Position numbers and translations under genes: made by a program
NCBI GenBank assembly: GCA_018701215.1
Contig: JABIWH010000023.1
Location: 9,290-73,289 of the forward strand
Reading direction: 5' to 3'
DNA from: Rhodospirillaceae bacterium
GTDB lineage: Bacteria; Pseudomonadota; Alphaproteobacteria; GCA-2731375
Length of the DNA: 64,000 nucleotides
Notes under the pieces: generated by a model
Database searches by the model: none
The model's input: the letters and a program-made list of their open reading frames with translations, nothing else
Told to the model about the DNA's origin: nothing
Part shown: positions 17,603 to 26,370 of the stretch, piece by piece
Position numbering within the stretch: the stretch's first letter is position 1
How the letters are laid out: each line of letters opens with the position of its first letter

Positions 17603-17620
17603 ATCTAACATTAGTTAGAT
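17603..17620. promoter_or_regulatory. Inverted repeat, candidate TetR operator
   Basis: ATCTAAC (17603-17609) and GTTAGAT (17614-17620) form a perfect 7-bp dyad with a 4-nt spacer, 18 bp in total, a usual size for TetR-family operators. It lies 18 nt from the carboxyltransferase ATG and 43 nt from the tetR ATG, so one dimer could control both directions. A second, shorter dyad, GCGCAA-GA-TTGCGC, is at 17631-17644. Confidence 0.55.
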
Positions 17621-17663
17621 TTTAGAAGCGGCGCAAGATTGCGCTGCCAGCCGATGGCAAAAA

Positions 17664-18260
17664 ATGAAAAAGTCAGATGACACTAGGCGGCGGATTCTTA
17701 ATGCCACCGCCCAAATGTTTCGCCGCAAGGGTTATGATAAGACGACCCTGAAGGATATCGGCGCCCTGGCCCATATCCAGGCACCGGCGATCTACTACTA
17801 TTTCAGCTCGAAGGAGCAATTGCTGGAAGAGGTGTTGAATATCGGCATCGCGGGCATTCACGACGCGGTGCGCGGTGCGGTTGACGGCATGGCCGCATCC
17901 AGTACGCACCGAGAGCGCGTAGAGGCCGCCATCCGGGCCCATTTGACCAGCCTGTTACAGCATAGCGACTATACAGCGGCGAATATCATCAACTACAACC
18001 TGGCACCCCGGGCGATCCGCGAGCGGCACCGCGTTCGCCGGGAACAATATGCCGATTATTGGCGCGCCATGTTGCAGGCGGCCCAGGCAGCGGGCGAGAT
18101 CGGTCCAGGCGTGGATCTGACCCTGTTGCGGCTGTTCCTGCTCAGCGCGCTGTTCTGGACCCACGAATGGTACCGCAAGGACCACGACCCAATTGAGGAC
18201 ATGGCAGCGAAATTGAGCACCATGTTGTTTGATGGCATTGGAGGCACAGCTTTAGAATGA
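17664..18260 (+). CDS. TetR-family transcriptional regulator
   Basis: 198 residues. The N-terminal helix-turn-helix is clear: RRRILNATAQMFRRKGYDKT, then TLKDIGALAHIQAPAIYYYF and SSKEQLLEEVL. The C-terminal ligand-binding and dimer domain (about 80-195) has no assigned ligand; members like this often bind acyl-CoA. It is divergent from the carboxylase operon across 78 nt, with a strong dyad between them, and its stop overlaps the next gene's start by 4 nt. Control of the flanking catabolic operon is therefore the likely role, comparable to TetR-type regulators of leucine or terpene degradation. No good Shine-Dalgarno sequence is visible. Confidence 0.9.
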   Translation: MKKSDDTRRRILNATAQMFRRKGYDKTTLKDIGALAHIQAPAIYYYFSSKEQLLEEVLNIGIAGIHDAVRGAVDGMAASSTHRERVEAAIRAHLTSLLQHSDYTAANIINYNLAPRAIRERHRVRREQYADYWRAMLQAAQAAGEIGPGVDLTLLRLFLLSALFWTHEWYRKDHDPIEDMAAKLSTMLFDGIGGTALE

Positions 18261-19051
18261 CGCAGAAAGAAACAGCACCCGCGACCAAACCTCTTGGCGA
18301 CGGCATCGTCGCCGTCACCGGCGCCAGCCGTGGCCTGGGCGTGGAAATCATAAGGGCCCTGGACGAGCGGGGCTTTACCGTCGCAGCACTATCGCGCAAA
18401 GGCATCGGCCCGGAACAGGGCGATCTGCCCGACGCTGTAAAACAGCGCCTGATCAATCTGGCCTGCGATGTTACCGATGAAGACAGCATCGCCGCCGCCC
18501 TGGCCGAGGTCGATAGCCGGCCCGGTGGTTTGCGTTATCTGATCAACAACGCGGGCATTCATCTGTTGGGACCCTCACGCAGCTTCTCCAACGACGATTT
18601 CCGCCAGGTCCTTGAAACCAACGTGATCGGCGCCTTCGCCGCAGCGCGGGCGGCCTATCCCTATTTGCGGGCAAAAAAAGATCGCGGCAGCGCCATTATC
18701 AATATCGGGTCCTTCTTTGACCGGCTGGCCACACCCCACAACACCGCCTACAGCGCCTCGAAAGCCGCCCTGGCGGCGATGAACCGCTGCCTGGCCGCGG
18801 AATGGGCCAAGGACCGCATCTCCCTGGTCAACGTGGCACCGGGCTATATCGACACGGACATCGCCCGCGAATACCTGGCCCTGGACGAGGTAAAGGCCTA
18901 TTTCGCCCGCCGGGTACCTATCGGACGGCCCAGCCAACCCGAAGAAGTCGCCGATTTCACCGCCCGCCTATTGGACGGCGACCTGACGTTGCTGACGGGC
19001 GAAACCATCTACGTGGACGGCGGCCATTCCATAGATCATGGCCGGGTTTAG
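18257..19051 (+). CDS. Short-chain dehydrogenase/reductase coupled to tetR
   Basis: 264 residues, with an ATGA overlap with tetR that implies coupled translation. SDR motifs: VTGASRGLGVEI for the cofactor, NNAGIH, the catalytic Ser in NIGSFFD, YSASKAA, and VNVAPGYIDTDI. The C-terminal TGETIYVDGGHSIDHG is usual. The first 12 residues precede the Rossmann core and may be disordered. Pairing with the regulator suggests a role in the adjacent acyl-CoA pathway, for instance oxidising an alcohol or a hydroxyacyl-CoA, but no substrate can be named. Convergent with the chemoreceptor gene after 43 nt. Confidence 0.87.
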   Translation: MTQKETAPATKPLGDGIVAVTGASRGLGVEIIRALDERGFTVAALSRKGIGPEQGDLPDAVKQRLINLACDVTDEDSIAAALAEVDSRPGGLRYLINNAGIHLLGPSRSFSNDDFRQVLETNVIGAFAAARAAYPYLRAKKDRGSAIINIGSFFDRLATPHNTAYSASKAALAAMNRCLAAEWAKDRISLVNVAPGYIDTDIAREYLALDEVKAYFARRVPIGRPSQPEEVADFTARLLDGDLTLLTGETIYVDGGHSIDHGRV

Positions 19052-19094
19052 GGGACGGTTGGAACTGAGCTGACCATCCCTGCCCGGCCATTTA

Positions 19095-21155
19095 TTAGGC
19101 GGCCTTGACGTCCTCGAGGAACTTTTCGACCGTGGATTTCAGGGTGTCGGCCTGCCGGGCCAGATCGCCGGACGCCGACATCACCTGACCAGCCGCCGTG
19201 CCGGTTTCCGTGGTGGCCTGCGAAATCGAGGCGATGCTACTGCTCACCTCCTGTGTGCCATGCGCGGCCTGGTCCACATTGCGGCTGATCTCCTGGGTGG
19301 CGGCTGATTGTTCCTCGACCGCGGACGAAATCGTGGTGGCGATTTCATTCACCGTGTTGATGGTCTTGCCGATCCCCGTCAGGGCTTCCAACGCGCCCGC
19401 GGTCTCGTTCTGCATGGCGGCGATCTGCGCGCCAATCTCCTCGGTCGCGTTGGCGGTCTGGGTGGCCAGGCTCTTAACCTCCGAGGCAACCACGGCAAAA
19501 CCCTTACCCGCCTCGCCGGCCCGCGCCGCCTCGATCGTGGCGTTCAGGGCCAGAAGATTGGTCTGTGATGCGATGTCGTTGATCAGGCCGACCACATCGC
19601 CGATCTTTTGCGCTGCCTCGTTCAGGCCAGCCATTGATTGGTTGGTATTTTCAGCCTGATCCACGGCCTCGGACGTGATCCGGGCCGAGTCAATCACCTG
19701 ACGGCTGATTTCATCAATTGAAGCCGACATTTCCTCCGACGCGCTGGCCACGGTCTGCACATTGACACTGGCCTGTTCCGAGGCCGCGGCCACGGCCGTG
19801 GACTGTTGTACCGTCTGTTCAGCCGTGTCCGACATCATCTTGGCCGTCGCATCCATTTCGGTGGCGGCATCCGATACGCCTCGTAAAACATCACCGACCG
19901 CAACATCAAAATCGCTGGCCAGTTGCTCAACCTTGCTGGCACGCTCCTCTCGGGTGGCGCGCTCCTGCTCCTGCTCCGCCGCCATTTCGTCGTTGCGGAT
20001 CATGTTGTCCTTGAAAACCTGCACCGATTGCGCCATTTCACCAACCTCGTCACCACGGTCGATGCCGGCAATTTCAACGGCCTTGTCGCCATCCGCCAGC
20101 GCGCCCATGACGCCGGTCAAGCCGCCAACCGCGCGCAGAATATCCCGCGCAATTACGATCAGCAGGCCACAGCCGACAACCACCAGGGCCAGGGAAATCA
20201 AGGCAAAAACAATCACGCCCCTGAATGCCATGGCTTCGAATACGGTTGCCGAAGCGCCCAAATCGGCGGCAATGCGGTCCTCGACCTGTTTCATCAGATT
20301 GATCTTCTTGGTAATCTCGCCATACCAACGGCCACCTTCAACATTGCCGGTGTTGCCTGTCTGGGGCGAGGCAATGGCGATCCGGCGCATACGGTCCACC
20401 TCGGCCACGACCGGGCCGGACACCGTGGTTTTATGGAAATCCCATTGCGCCGGCGCGGCAAACAGCTGAAAGCTGTTGAAATAGTTCTGTTGCAGGGCGA
20501 TCAGTTCGACAAATCTATTGTAGACCTTCGGACTGAATTGGCCGGCGCCGAAACCGCCCGCGCCCATGGCACGCTCCTGCCCGGCCCGTTCCTTTGCTTG
20601 CAGGTACGCGATATAGCCGCTGATCGATTTGCTGATCCGGTCATCGGTGCTGTTGCGCAGCATCTGATCGGTCACGTGCAACAGTTCGGCGATGGCGCCC
20701 GTGTAGTATTTGGCCATGGCGGGTATCGTCGCCGTCAGACTGCTCACCTGGCCACGCATCGCATGCAACTGTTTTAGCTGCGTCACGGCTTTTTGTGCCT
20801 GGGCCGCCAATTGCGCGTCGAATGCGGAGAATGCGAAGGATTGATGCGCCGCCTCAAAAGCGGTCCGTTTGCCATCGGTGTCATTATGTTGTCCCGGTAG
20901 GGTCTGGGCAAATTTCTTGCCCTTGCTGCCGATGAAGCCGGCGGACTGTCCGCGCTCTTTTTGCAATTCATGCACCAGGGCACTAACAGTCGGGGCAAAT
21001 TCAGCCAACATGCGGACCCGGCCCATGTCGGCCATTTGTTGATAGCGTTCGAAAACAATCAGGCTGGAATAGGCCACCAATCCAAGAACAGGCAGCAGGA
21101 CCGCGACGGTCAACTTTTTGCCAATGCTGAGTTTGCGCAGGAATTGGATATTCAT
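19095..21155 (-). CDS. Methyl-accepting chemotaxis protein with NIT sensor domain
   Basis: 686 residues. A cytosolic N-terminus and first membrane helix (about 15-33, TVAVLLPVLGLVAYSSLIVF) come first. A periplasmic all-helical sensor of about 280 residues follows, with the two NIT-type landmarks ELQKERGQSAGFIGS and YLQAKERAGQERA; NIT domains are associated with nitrate/nitrite sensing. Then come a second membrane helix (about 315-335, VIVFALISLALVVVGCGLLI), HAMP, and a methyl-accepting signalling domain with the hairpin-tip sequence INDIASQTNLLALNATIEAA. It would feed a CheA-CheW array. It stands alone, with no che genes nearby. A GGGAG lies 9 nt before the ATG. Confidence 0.93.
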   Translation of the reverse strand: MNIQFLRKLSIGKKLTVAVLLPVLGLVAYSSLIVFERYQQMADMGRVRMLAEFAPTVSALVHELQKERGQSAGFIGSKGKKFAQTLPGQHNDTDGKRTAFEAAHQSFAFSAFDAQLAAQAQKAVTQLKQLHAMRGQVSSLTATIPAMAKYYTGAIAELLHVTDQMLRNSTDDRISKSISGYIAYLQAKERAGQERAMGAGGFGAGQFSPKVYNRFVELIALQQNYFNSFQLFAAPAQWDFHKTTVSGPVVAEVDRMRRIAIASPQTGNTGNVEGGRWYGEITKKINLMKQVEDRIAADLGASATVFEAMAFRGVIVFALISLALVVVGCGLLIVIARDILRAVGGLTGVMGALADGDKAVEIAGIDRGDEVGEMAQSVQVFKDNMIRNDEMAAEQEQERATREERASKVEQLASDFDVAVGDVLRGVSDAATEMDATAKMMSDTAEQTVQQSTAVAAASEQASVNVQTVASASEEMSASIDEISRQVIDSARITSEAVDQAENTNQSMAGLNEAAQKIGDVVGLINDIASQTNLLALNATIEAARAGEAGKGFAVVASEVKSLATQTANATEEIGAQIAAMQNETAGALEALTGIGKTINTVNEIATTISSAVEEQSAATQEISRNVDQAAHGTQEVSSSIASISQATTETGTAAGQVMSASGDLARQADTLKSTVEKFLEDVKAA

Positions 21156-21440
21156 AATCTAATACTCCCATGCCGTCCGCACCGCGAATTCGGTGCGCTT
21201 TCGGGCATCTATAGATTGATATTGCTTGAAAATTACTAAATAAGTCTTATGTCCTTTTGCATATTTAACACATTCTAAACTAGTTATTGCGATCGGTTTT
21301 TACTAATTAATGGCCAACATGAATTTGTTTTTGCTTTGTTCCTTTTGTCTCGACACCGCTAAAGCGTTCTGCCATAATTTCCTTCAACCAATATTGGCGC
21401 GCGGTCCGGCGCGGCGGGCGCAAGTTAGGAGTCGTGGGAC
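21156..21440. other. Divergent intergenic region between chemoreceptor and comM
   Basis: About 285 nt, much richer in A+T than its surroundings, holding the promoters of both flanking genes. Within the chemoreceptor leader there is a 7-bp dyad, CGCACCG (21178-21184) and CGGTGCG (21191-21197). I see no convincing gene, and no sigma28-type element that I could defend. Confidence 0.5.
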
Positions 21441-22997
21441 ATGGTGGCCCATGTAGGGACGGTGGCGTTTCTGGGGATCGAAGCCCTGGCGGTGGACGTG
21501 CAGGTGCAGTTGGCCTCCGGCCTGCCCGCGTTTACCGTTGTTGGGCTGCCCGACAAGGCGGTCGCGGAAAGCCGCGAGCGGGTGCGCGGCGCCCTGGGTG
21601 CTATCGGTCTGGCGCTGCCGCCGAAACGTATCACCGTCAATCTGGCACCTGCTGATTTGCCAAAAGAGGGCAGCCATTATGATCTGCCCATCGCACTGGG
21701 ACTGCTGCTGGCCATGGACGTGCTGCCCAGGGACGAATTGGCGGAATATAACGCGGTGGGCGAATTGTCTCTCGATGGCGCCCTGACGCCGGTGGCGGGG
21801 GTGCTGCCGGCAGCGGTGGATGCCCTGGGCCGGGGCCGGGGTTTGATCTGCCCCCTTGAACAGGGGGGAGAGGCGGCCTGGGCCGGTGATCTGCGGGTGC
21901 TGGCACCGGGCAATCTGCTGGCCCTGATCAATCATTTCAAAGGCAGCCAGGTGCTGCCCCAGCCGGAACCCGAGCTGGCCGATGAAACCGGCAAGCAGCT
22001 GGATTTGGCGGATATTAAGGGCCAGGAAAGCGCCAAGCGGGCCCTGGAAGTAGCAGCCGCCGGCGGCCACAATCTACTGTTTGTCGGCCCGCCCGGCGCC
22101 GGCAAGTCCATGTTGGCGGAGCGCCTGCCGGGCATCCTGCCGCCCCTGGATGCCCGCGAGGCCCTGGAAGTTTCCATGATCGCATCGCTGTCGGGACCCG
22201 GTTCGGGAGGTTTGGCAGATGGGCGGATGCGCCGGCGGCGGCCGTTCCGCAACCCACATCATTCGTCTTCAATGGCGGCGATGATCGGCGGCGGCAACCG
22301 GGCCCGGCCGGGCGAGGTCAGCCTGGCCCATGGCGGTGTCTTGTTTCTGGACGAATTGCCTGAATGCAGCCGCCAGGTTCTGGAAAGCCTGCGCCAGCCC
22401 ATCGAGTCCGGCCGCGCCGTGGTCGCCCGCGCCAACGCCCATGTCAGCTATCCGGCGCGCTTTCAATTCATCTCGGCCATGAACCCCTGCCGCTGCGGAC
22501 ATCTCGGCGACGCGGAGCTGGCCTGCAGCCGGGCCCCGCGCTGCGCCGAGGATTATCAGCGCAAACTGTCCGGGCCTCTGTTGGACCGCATCGATATGCA
22601 TATCCAAGTGCCCAACGTTTCGATCGCCGATCTGGACCTGCCGCCCGCATCCGAAGGTTCGGCCGAGGTCGCCGCCCGCATCGCGCGGGCCCGCGCCGTG
22701 CAACGGGACCGATATGAAGGCCTTGCCCCGGATGACGAGCCCGACAATACCATCCGCCTCCCCATTCGACTAAATGCCCAGGCGGACGGCAAATTGCTGG
22801 AAGCCGTCGCCAACCCCGATGACCAGGGCCGGGCCCTGTTGCGCCAGGCCAGCGAACGCATGCATCTCTCGGCGCGGGGTTATCACCGGGTCCTGCGCGT
22901 CGCCCGCACCCTGGCGGATCTGGAAGCGGCGGATGGCGTGCGCCGCGTGCATGTGGCCGAAGCCTTGAGCTACCGCCGCCTGCACACCGTGGCCTAA
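21441..22997 (+). CDS. comM: YifB/ComM-family Mg-chelatase-like AAA+ ATPase
   Basis: 518 residues, full length for the family. Three parts are visible. The N-terminal Lon-protease-like domain (about 1-175) has LPAFTVVGLPDKAVAESRER and LAPADLPKEGSHYDLPIALG. The AAA+ core has Walker A GPPGAGKSMLAERLPGILPP, Walker B in VLFLDELPE and the Mg-chelatase signature RPFRNPHHSSS. The C-terminal Mg-chelatase domain contains SARGYHRVLRVARTLADLE. A CxC pair lies in NPCRCGHLGD. ComM is a hexameric helicase that promotes branch migration during natural transformation. Transformation has not been shown here, and yifB genes occur widely in bacteria not known to be competent. Confidence 0.95.
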   Translation: MVAHVGTVAFLGIEALAVDVQVQLASGLPAFTVVGLPDKAVAESRERVRGALGAIGLALPPKRITVNLAPADLPKEGSHYDLPIALGLLLAMDVLPRDELAEYNAVGELSLDGALTPVAGVLPAAVDALGRGRGLICPLEQGGEAAWAGDLRVLAPGNLLALINHFKGSQVLPQPEPELADETGKQLDLADIKGQESAKRALEVAAAGGHNLLFVGPPGAGKSMLAERLPGILPPLDAREALEVSMIASLSGPGSGGLADGRMRRRRPFRNPHHSSSMAAMIGGGNRARPGEVSLAHGGVLFLDELPECSRQVLESLRQPIESGRAVVARANAHVSYPARFQFISAMNPCRCGHLGDAELACSRAPRCAEDYQRKLSGPLLDRIDMHIQVPNVSIADLDLPPASEGSAEVAARIARARAVQRDRYEGLAPDDEPDNTIRLPIRLNAQADGKLLEAVANPDDQGRALLRQASERMHLSARGYHRVLRVARTLADLEAADGVRRVHVAEALSYRRLHTVA

Positions 22998-23104
22998 GGT
23001 ACGCATCTCGCCGTTGCCGCCCGAATCGTAATATGCCAACATGAAAACCTGTCTTGGTTGCGTTGCGAGTTTCAGCCGAATGCTCTTTGGGGGAGACCGG
23101 GCAG

Positions 23105-23956
23105 ATGGGGACAGGCAACGAGGTGCGCACCGTAAGAGCCGATGACGGCGTGGATCTACGCTATGAAGTGGTGGTGCATGACGACGCATCGGCGGCGGAT
23201 CACGCTTTGCCCATTGTCCTTTTGCATGGGGCACTGGCGGGACGCAGGACGTTTTCCCGTCAGCACCAGGCGTTGGCATCTATCGGCCGTCTGATTGTTC
23301 CCAGCATACGGGGACATGATGGCAGCGAACTTACCCTGCCCCCCGACTACGGCATTGCGACCAGTGATATCCGCGACCTTTGCGCCGTTCTCGACACGGA
23401 GGGTGTTGAACGCCTACACCTGATCGGGCATTCGTCAGGCGGTGCCACCGCCTTTGCCTTTGCCCAAGCCTTTGCTGACCGCATCGAACGTCTGATCTTG
23501 ATCGAACCCTCGCTTTTCACGCTCCTGCCCACGCAGGAGCTGGCCACCGGCCCGCACACTGGGGCCGCGATAATCGAGGCCGCCGCGGCCGGCAGTACGG
23601 CAGCCGTGATGCCGCAATTCCTGCCACACGCCGTTGGGTCGGCCTGGCAGGCCTTTGATGACGATGCCAAATCGGCTTTGATCGCGAAAATGGCGCCGAT
23701 GGAGCCTTTTATCGTGCCCCATTTGCGCGCCTTGCGGAATTTTACCGTCGAGCCCGCCGATCTGAAGGCTCTTCGTCCCCCGACCTTACTGTTTTATGGT
23801 CAGAACTCTTTTGAATTCGAAGCCAGGATAGCCGCGCAATGGCGGGCGCATCGGCCCGACCTGGATTTAATCCTGGTCGAAGGCGCCGGGCATAATGTCC
23901 ACCGTGACTATTCCGGCCTCGTCAACGGGGCTATTCTCAGCTTTCTTAACAGCTAG
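23105..23956 (+). CDS. Alpha/beta hydrolase
   Basis: 283 residues from the ATG at 23105, chosen for the GGGGGAG upstream; an open frame extends 17 codons further without similarity. Alpha/beta-hydrolase fold: oxyanion HG in VLLHGALAG, the nucleophile elbow GHSSGG with Ser110, and a late His in VEGAGHNVHRD. A probable acid is in the strand before it (LLFYGQNSFEFE). Family members include esterases, lactonases and C-C hydrolases; nothing points to a particular substrate. It lies between comM and the hybrid kinase in the same direction, 107 nt after comM, probably as its own unit. Confidence 0.83.
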   Translation: MGTGNEVRTVRADDGVDLRYEVVVHDDASAADHALPIVLLHGALAGRRTFSRQHQALASIGRLIVPSIRGHDGSELTLPPDYGIATSDIRDLCAVLDTEGVERLHLIGHSSGGATAFAFAQAFADRIERLILIEPSLFTLLPTQELATGPHTGAAIIEAAAAGSTAAVMPQFLPHAVGSAWQAFDDDAKSALIAKMAPMEPFIVPHLRALRNFTVEPADLKALRPPTLLFYGQNSFEFEARIAAQWRAHRPDLDLILVEGAGHNVHRDYSGLVNGAILSFLNS

Positions 23957-24087
23957 TCCGTGGCGCCATAAATCCCAGCCAGCGCGTTGCCGTCCGCGCT
24001 GCAAAATGGCATGATGAAGTCCAACCCAGGTTGCGCTCCAAGTTGTGCCATCTGGCAGGGGCGACGATAGCCGGGTGATGTTGGCAT

Positions 24088-26370
24088 ATGAAGTTGTTGC
24101 GAATTCTGGCCCAGAATAGATATTTCGGCCCGCTGCTGGTCTGTCTTGGCTTGGCTGTCGTGGTTCTGGTCTTCAATGTTGATACCTTGCAAGGCCAGCC
24201 GAGCAACAATATCGGACCGAAATCCCTGACCTTGATCGCCATAACCATCGCGGTGGTGCTGGCGGTATTGTTCTACGATACCCGGCGAAAATTTGCCCGT
24301 CTGAACAATCAAGCCGAACGCATGGCGGAAATGGCCGACCGCCTGACCGGAGCGATCGAGGCCTTGAATGATGCCAATACCGATCTGCGGCAATCGGAGG
24401 CGCGCTATCGTGACCTGGTGGAAACCCAAGACACCCTGATCGTCCGGCGCAACAGCGAAGGCCGGCTGTCCTTCGCCAACAGCGCTTTTTGCAAACAGTT
24501 CGACCTGGACGCCGGCGACCTGGAAAACAGCCGTTTCAGCCCCGACATACACCCTGAAGACGTTGGCATAGCCGAAAGCCTGCAGCCCGGACTGAAAGTG
24601 CCGCCCTACCGCATCCGCTATGACCAGCGGGTGTTGACCCCCGAGGGTTGGCGCTGGATCGCCTGGATCGATTACGCCATCCGTGACGACCGGGGGCAGA
24701 CCCTCGAAATTCAATCCATCGGGCGCGACGTCACCGCCCGTAAACTGGCGGAAGACCAGTTGAAAAGCGCCCGCGACGGCGCGGAGGCCGCCAACCGGGC
24801 CAAATCCTCTTTTCTGGCCACGGTCAGTCACGAGATCCGCACCCCGATGAACGGTATCCTGGGCATGGCGCGGCTGTTGTTGGAGACCGACTTGAGCGAA
24901 CAGCAATACGGCTATGCCAACGCGGTGCAGGAATCGGGCGAGGCCTTGCTGGCCATCATCAATGACATCCTGGATTATTCCAAGATCGAGGCCGGCAAGC
25001 TGACCCTGCAAGAACAACCCTTCAACCTGATCAACACCGTCGAACAGGCCTGCGAGCTGTTGGCCGCCCGCGCGGTGGAGCGCGGCATCGCGATTGGCGC
25101 CACCTTCACATGGGAGGTGCCGGAATTCCTACACGGTGATGGCGGCCGTTTGCGCCAGATCATCCTGAACCTGGGCGGCAACGCCATCAAGTTCACGGAT
25201 CAGGGCGGCGTTATCATCGCCGTCTCGGTGACCCATGTCAGCGAGACCAACGCAGTGGTGATGTTCGAAGTCAAGGACACCGGCATCGGCATCGAAAAGC
25301 AGGCCCAGGACAGCCTGTTCGATGAATTCAGCCAGGTCGACTCCGGCTCCGCGCGCCGCTACGGCGGCACCGGCCTTGGCCTCGCTATCTCGCAACGTAT
25401 CGTACAGCGCATGAACGGGCAGATCGGGGTCGAGAGCGAGCCGGGGAAAGGCAGTGTTTTTTGGTTCATGGTTGATCTGGCCCTGGATCAATCGAATACT
25501 GAAACATCGTTGGACCAGGACGCCCTGGCGGGGCGAAAAATTCTGCTATGCGAGTGCAATGACACCTCACGTGAGATTATTAGCAGCGGCCTGGGCGCCA
25601 TGGGCGCGGTGGTTAGCGAGAGCGAAAGCGCGGAGCATTTCCTACAAACCCTGACCGCGGCGGAAGCCGGCGAGCAGCAGTTCGATGCGGCACTTATCGA
25701 CGCCAACTTGCCGCGGCAAACCATAACCGAGCTGGGCGATGCCCTACGGCAAAGCCCGGCCGGCAAGGACTGCCGCACGGTGTTGTTATTGCGGGTCGAT
25801 CAGCATCAGCGTCTGGCGCCTTACCGCCAGGATGGCTTTGAACATTATCTGGTGCGCCCAATTCGCCGCCGCACCCTGGTGCAGGTTTTAACGGAAAGCC
25901 ATGAAGAACTGGGCGAATGGACGGATACCCAGCCGCGTCCCAAGGCCACCGAACCGAACGTCGGCGCAGAAGCGGCACAGCCCCGCATCCTGCTGGCGGA
26001 GGACAACCGTATTAATCAGATGCTGGTCGAGGCTCTGTTGGCGAAACTGAGCCTAACGGCCGAATGTGTGGAAAACGGACGCCTTGCAGTGGATGCCGTG
26101 CGCCAGGGCAACTATGCCCTGGTTCTCATGGACGTGAATATGCCCGTGACCGATGGCTTGCAGGCGACCCGCGAAATCCGCGCCCTGGACGGTCCAAAAG
26201 CATTGACGCCAATTATTGCCATGACCGCCTCGGCCATGGACGAGGATCGCCAGCGCTGCACCGCCGCCGGCATGAATGACTATCTCTCGAAACCGGTCGA
26301 GGAGGCGGAGTTAAAACGCCTGATCGGTCAATGGACGGACATACCAACCGAGGAAGCCAAAGCCTCTTGA
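24088..26370 (+). CDS. Hybrid sensor histidine kinase with two receiver domains
   Basis: 760 residues. Two membrane helices (about 13-30 and 47-63) with almost no periplasmic loop are followed by a coiled segment (65-105) and a PAS domain (about 105-220). HisKA is next, with the phospho-acceptor His248 in FLATVSHEIRTPMNGI, then an HATPase_c domain (NLGGNAIKFTDQG, DTGIGIEKQ, YGGTGLGLAIS). Receiver 1 (about 485-600) keeps one Asp (LIDANLP), but its acidic pair reads CECND and the usual Lys is Arg (LVRP), so it looks inactive. Receiver 2 is canonical, with Asp682 and Lys735. No HPt domain is present, so a separate phosphotransferase is implied. The signal is unknown. Confidence 0.92.
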   Translation: MKLLRILAQNRYFGPLLVCLGLAVVVLVFNVDTLQGQPSNNIGPKSLTLIAITIAVVLAVLFYDTRRKFARLNNQAERMAEMADRLTGAIEALNDANTDLRQSEARYRDLVETQDTLIVRRNSEGRLSFANSAFCKQFDLDAGDLENSRFSPDIHPEDVGIAESLQPGLKVPPYRIRYDQRVLTPEGWRWIAWIDYAIRDDRGQTLEIQSIGRDVTARKLAEDQLKSARDGAEAANRAKSSFLATVSHEIRTPMNGILGMARLLLETDLSEQQYGYANAVQESGEALLAIINDILDYSKIEAGKLTLQEQPFNLINTVEQACELLAARAVERGIAIGATFTWEVPEFLHGDGGRLRQIILNLGGNAIKFTDQGGVIIAVSVTHVSETNAVVMFEVKDTGIGIEKQAQDSLFDEFSQVDSGSARRYGGTGLGLAISQRIVQRMNGQIGVESEPGKGSVFWFMVDLALDQSNTETSLDQDALAGRKILLCECNDTSREIISSGLGAMGAVVSESESAEHFLQTLTAAEAGEQQFDAALIDANLPRQTITELGDALRQSPAGKDCRTVLLLRVDQHQRLAPYRQDGFEHYLVRPIRRRTLVQVLTESHEELGEWTDTQPRPKATEPNVGAEAAQPRILLAEDNRINQMLVEALLAKLSLTAECVENGRLAVDAVRQGNYALVLMDVNMPVTDGLQATREIRALDGPKALTPIIAMTASAMDEDRQRCTAAGMNDYLSKPVEEAELKRLIGQWTDIPTEEAKAS

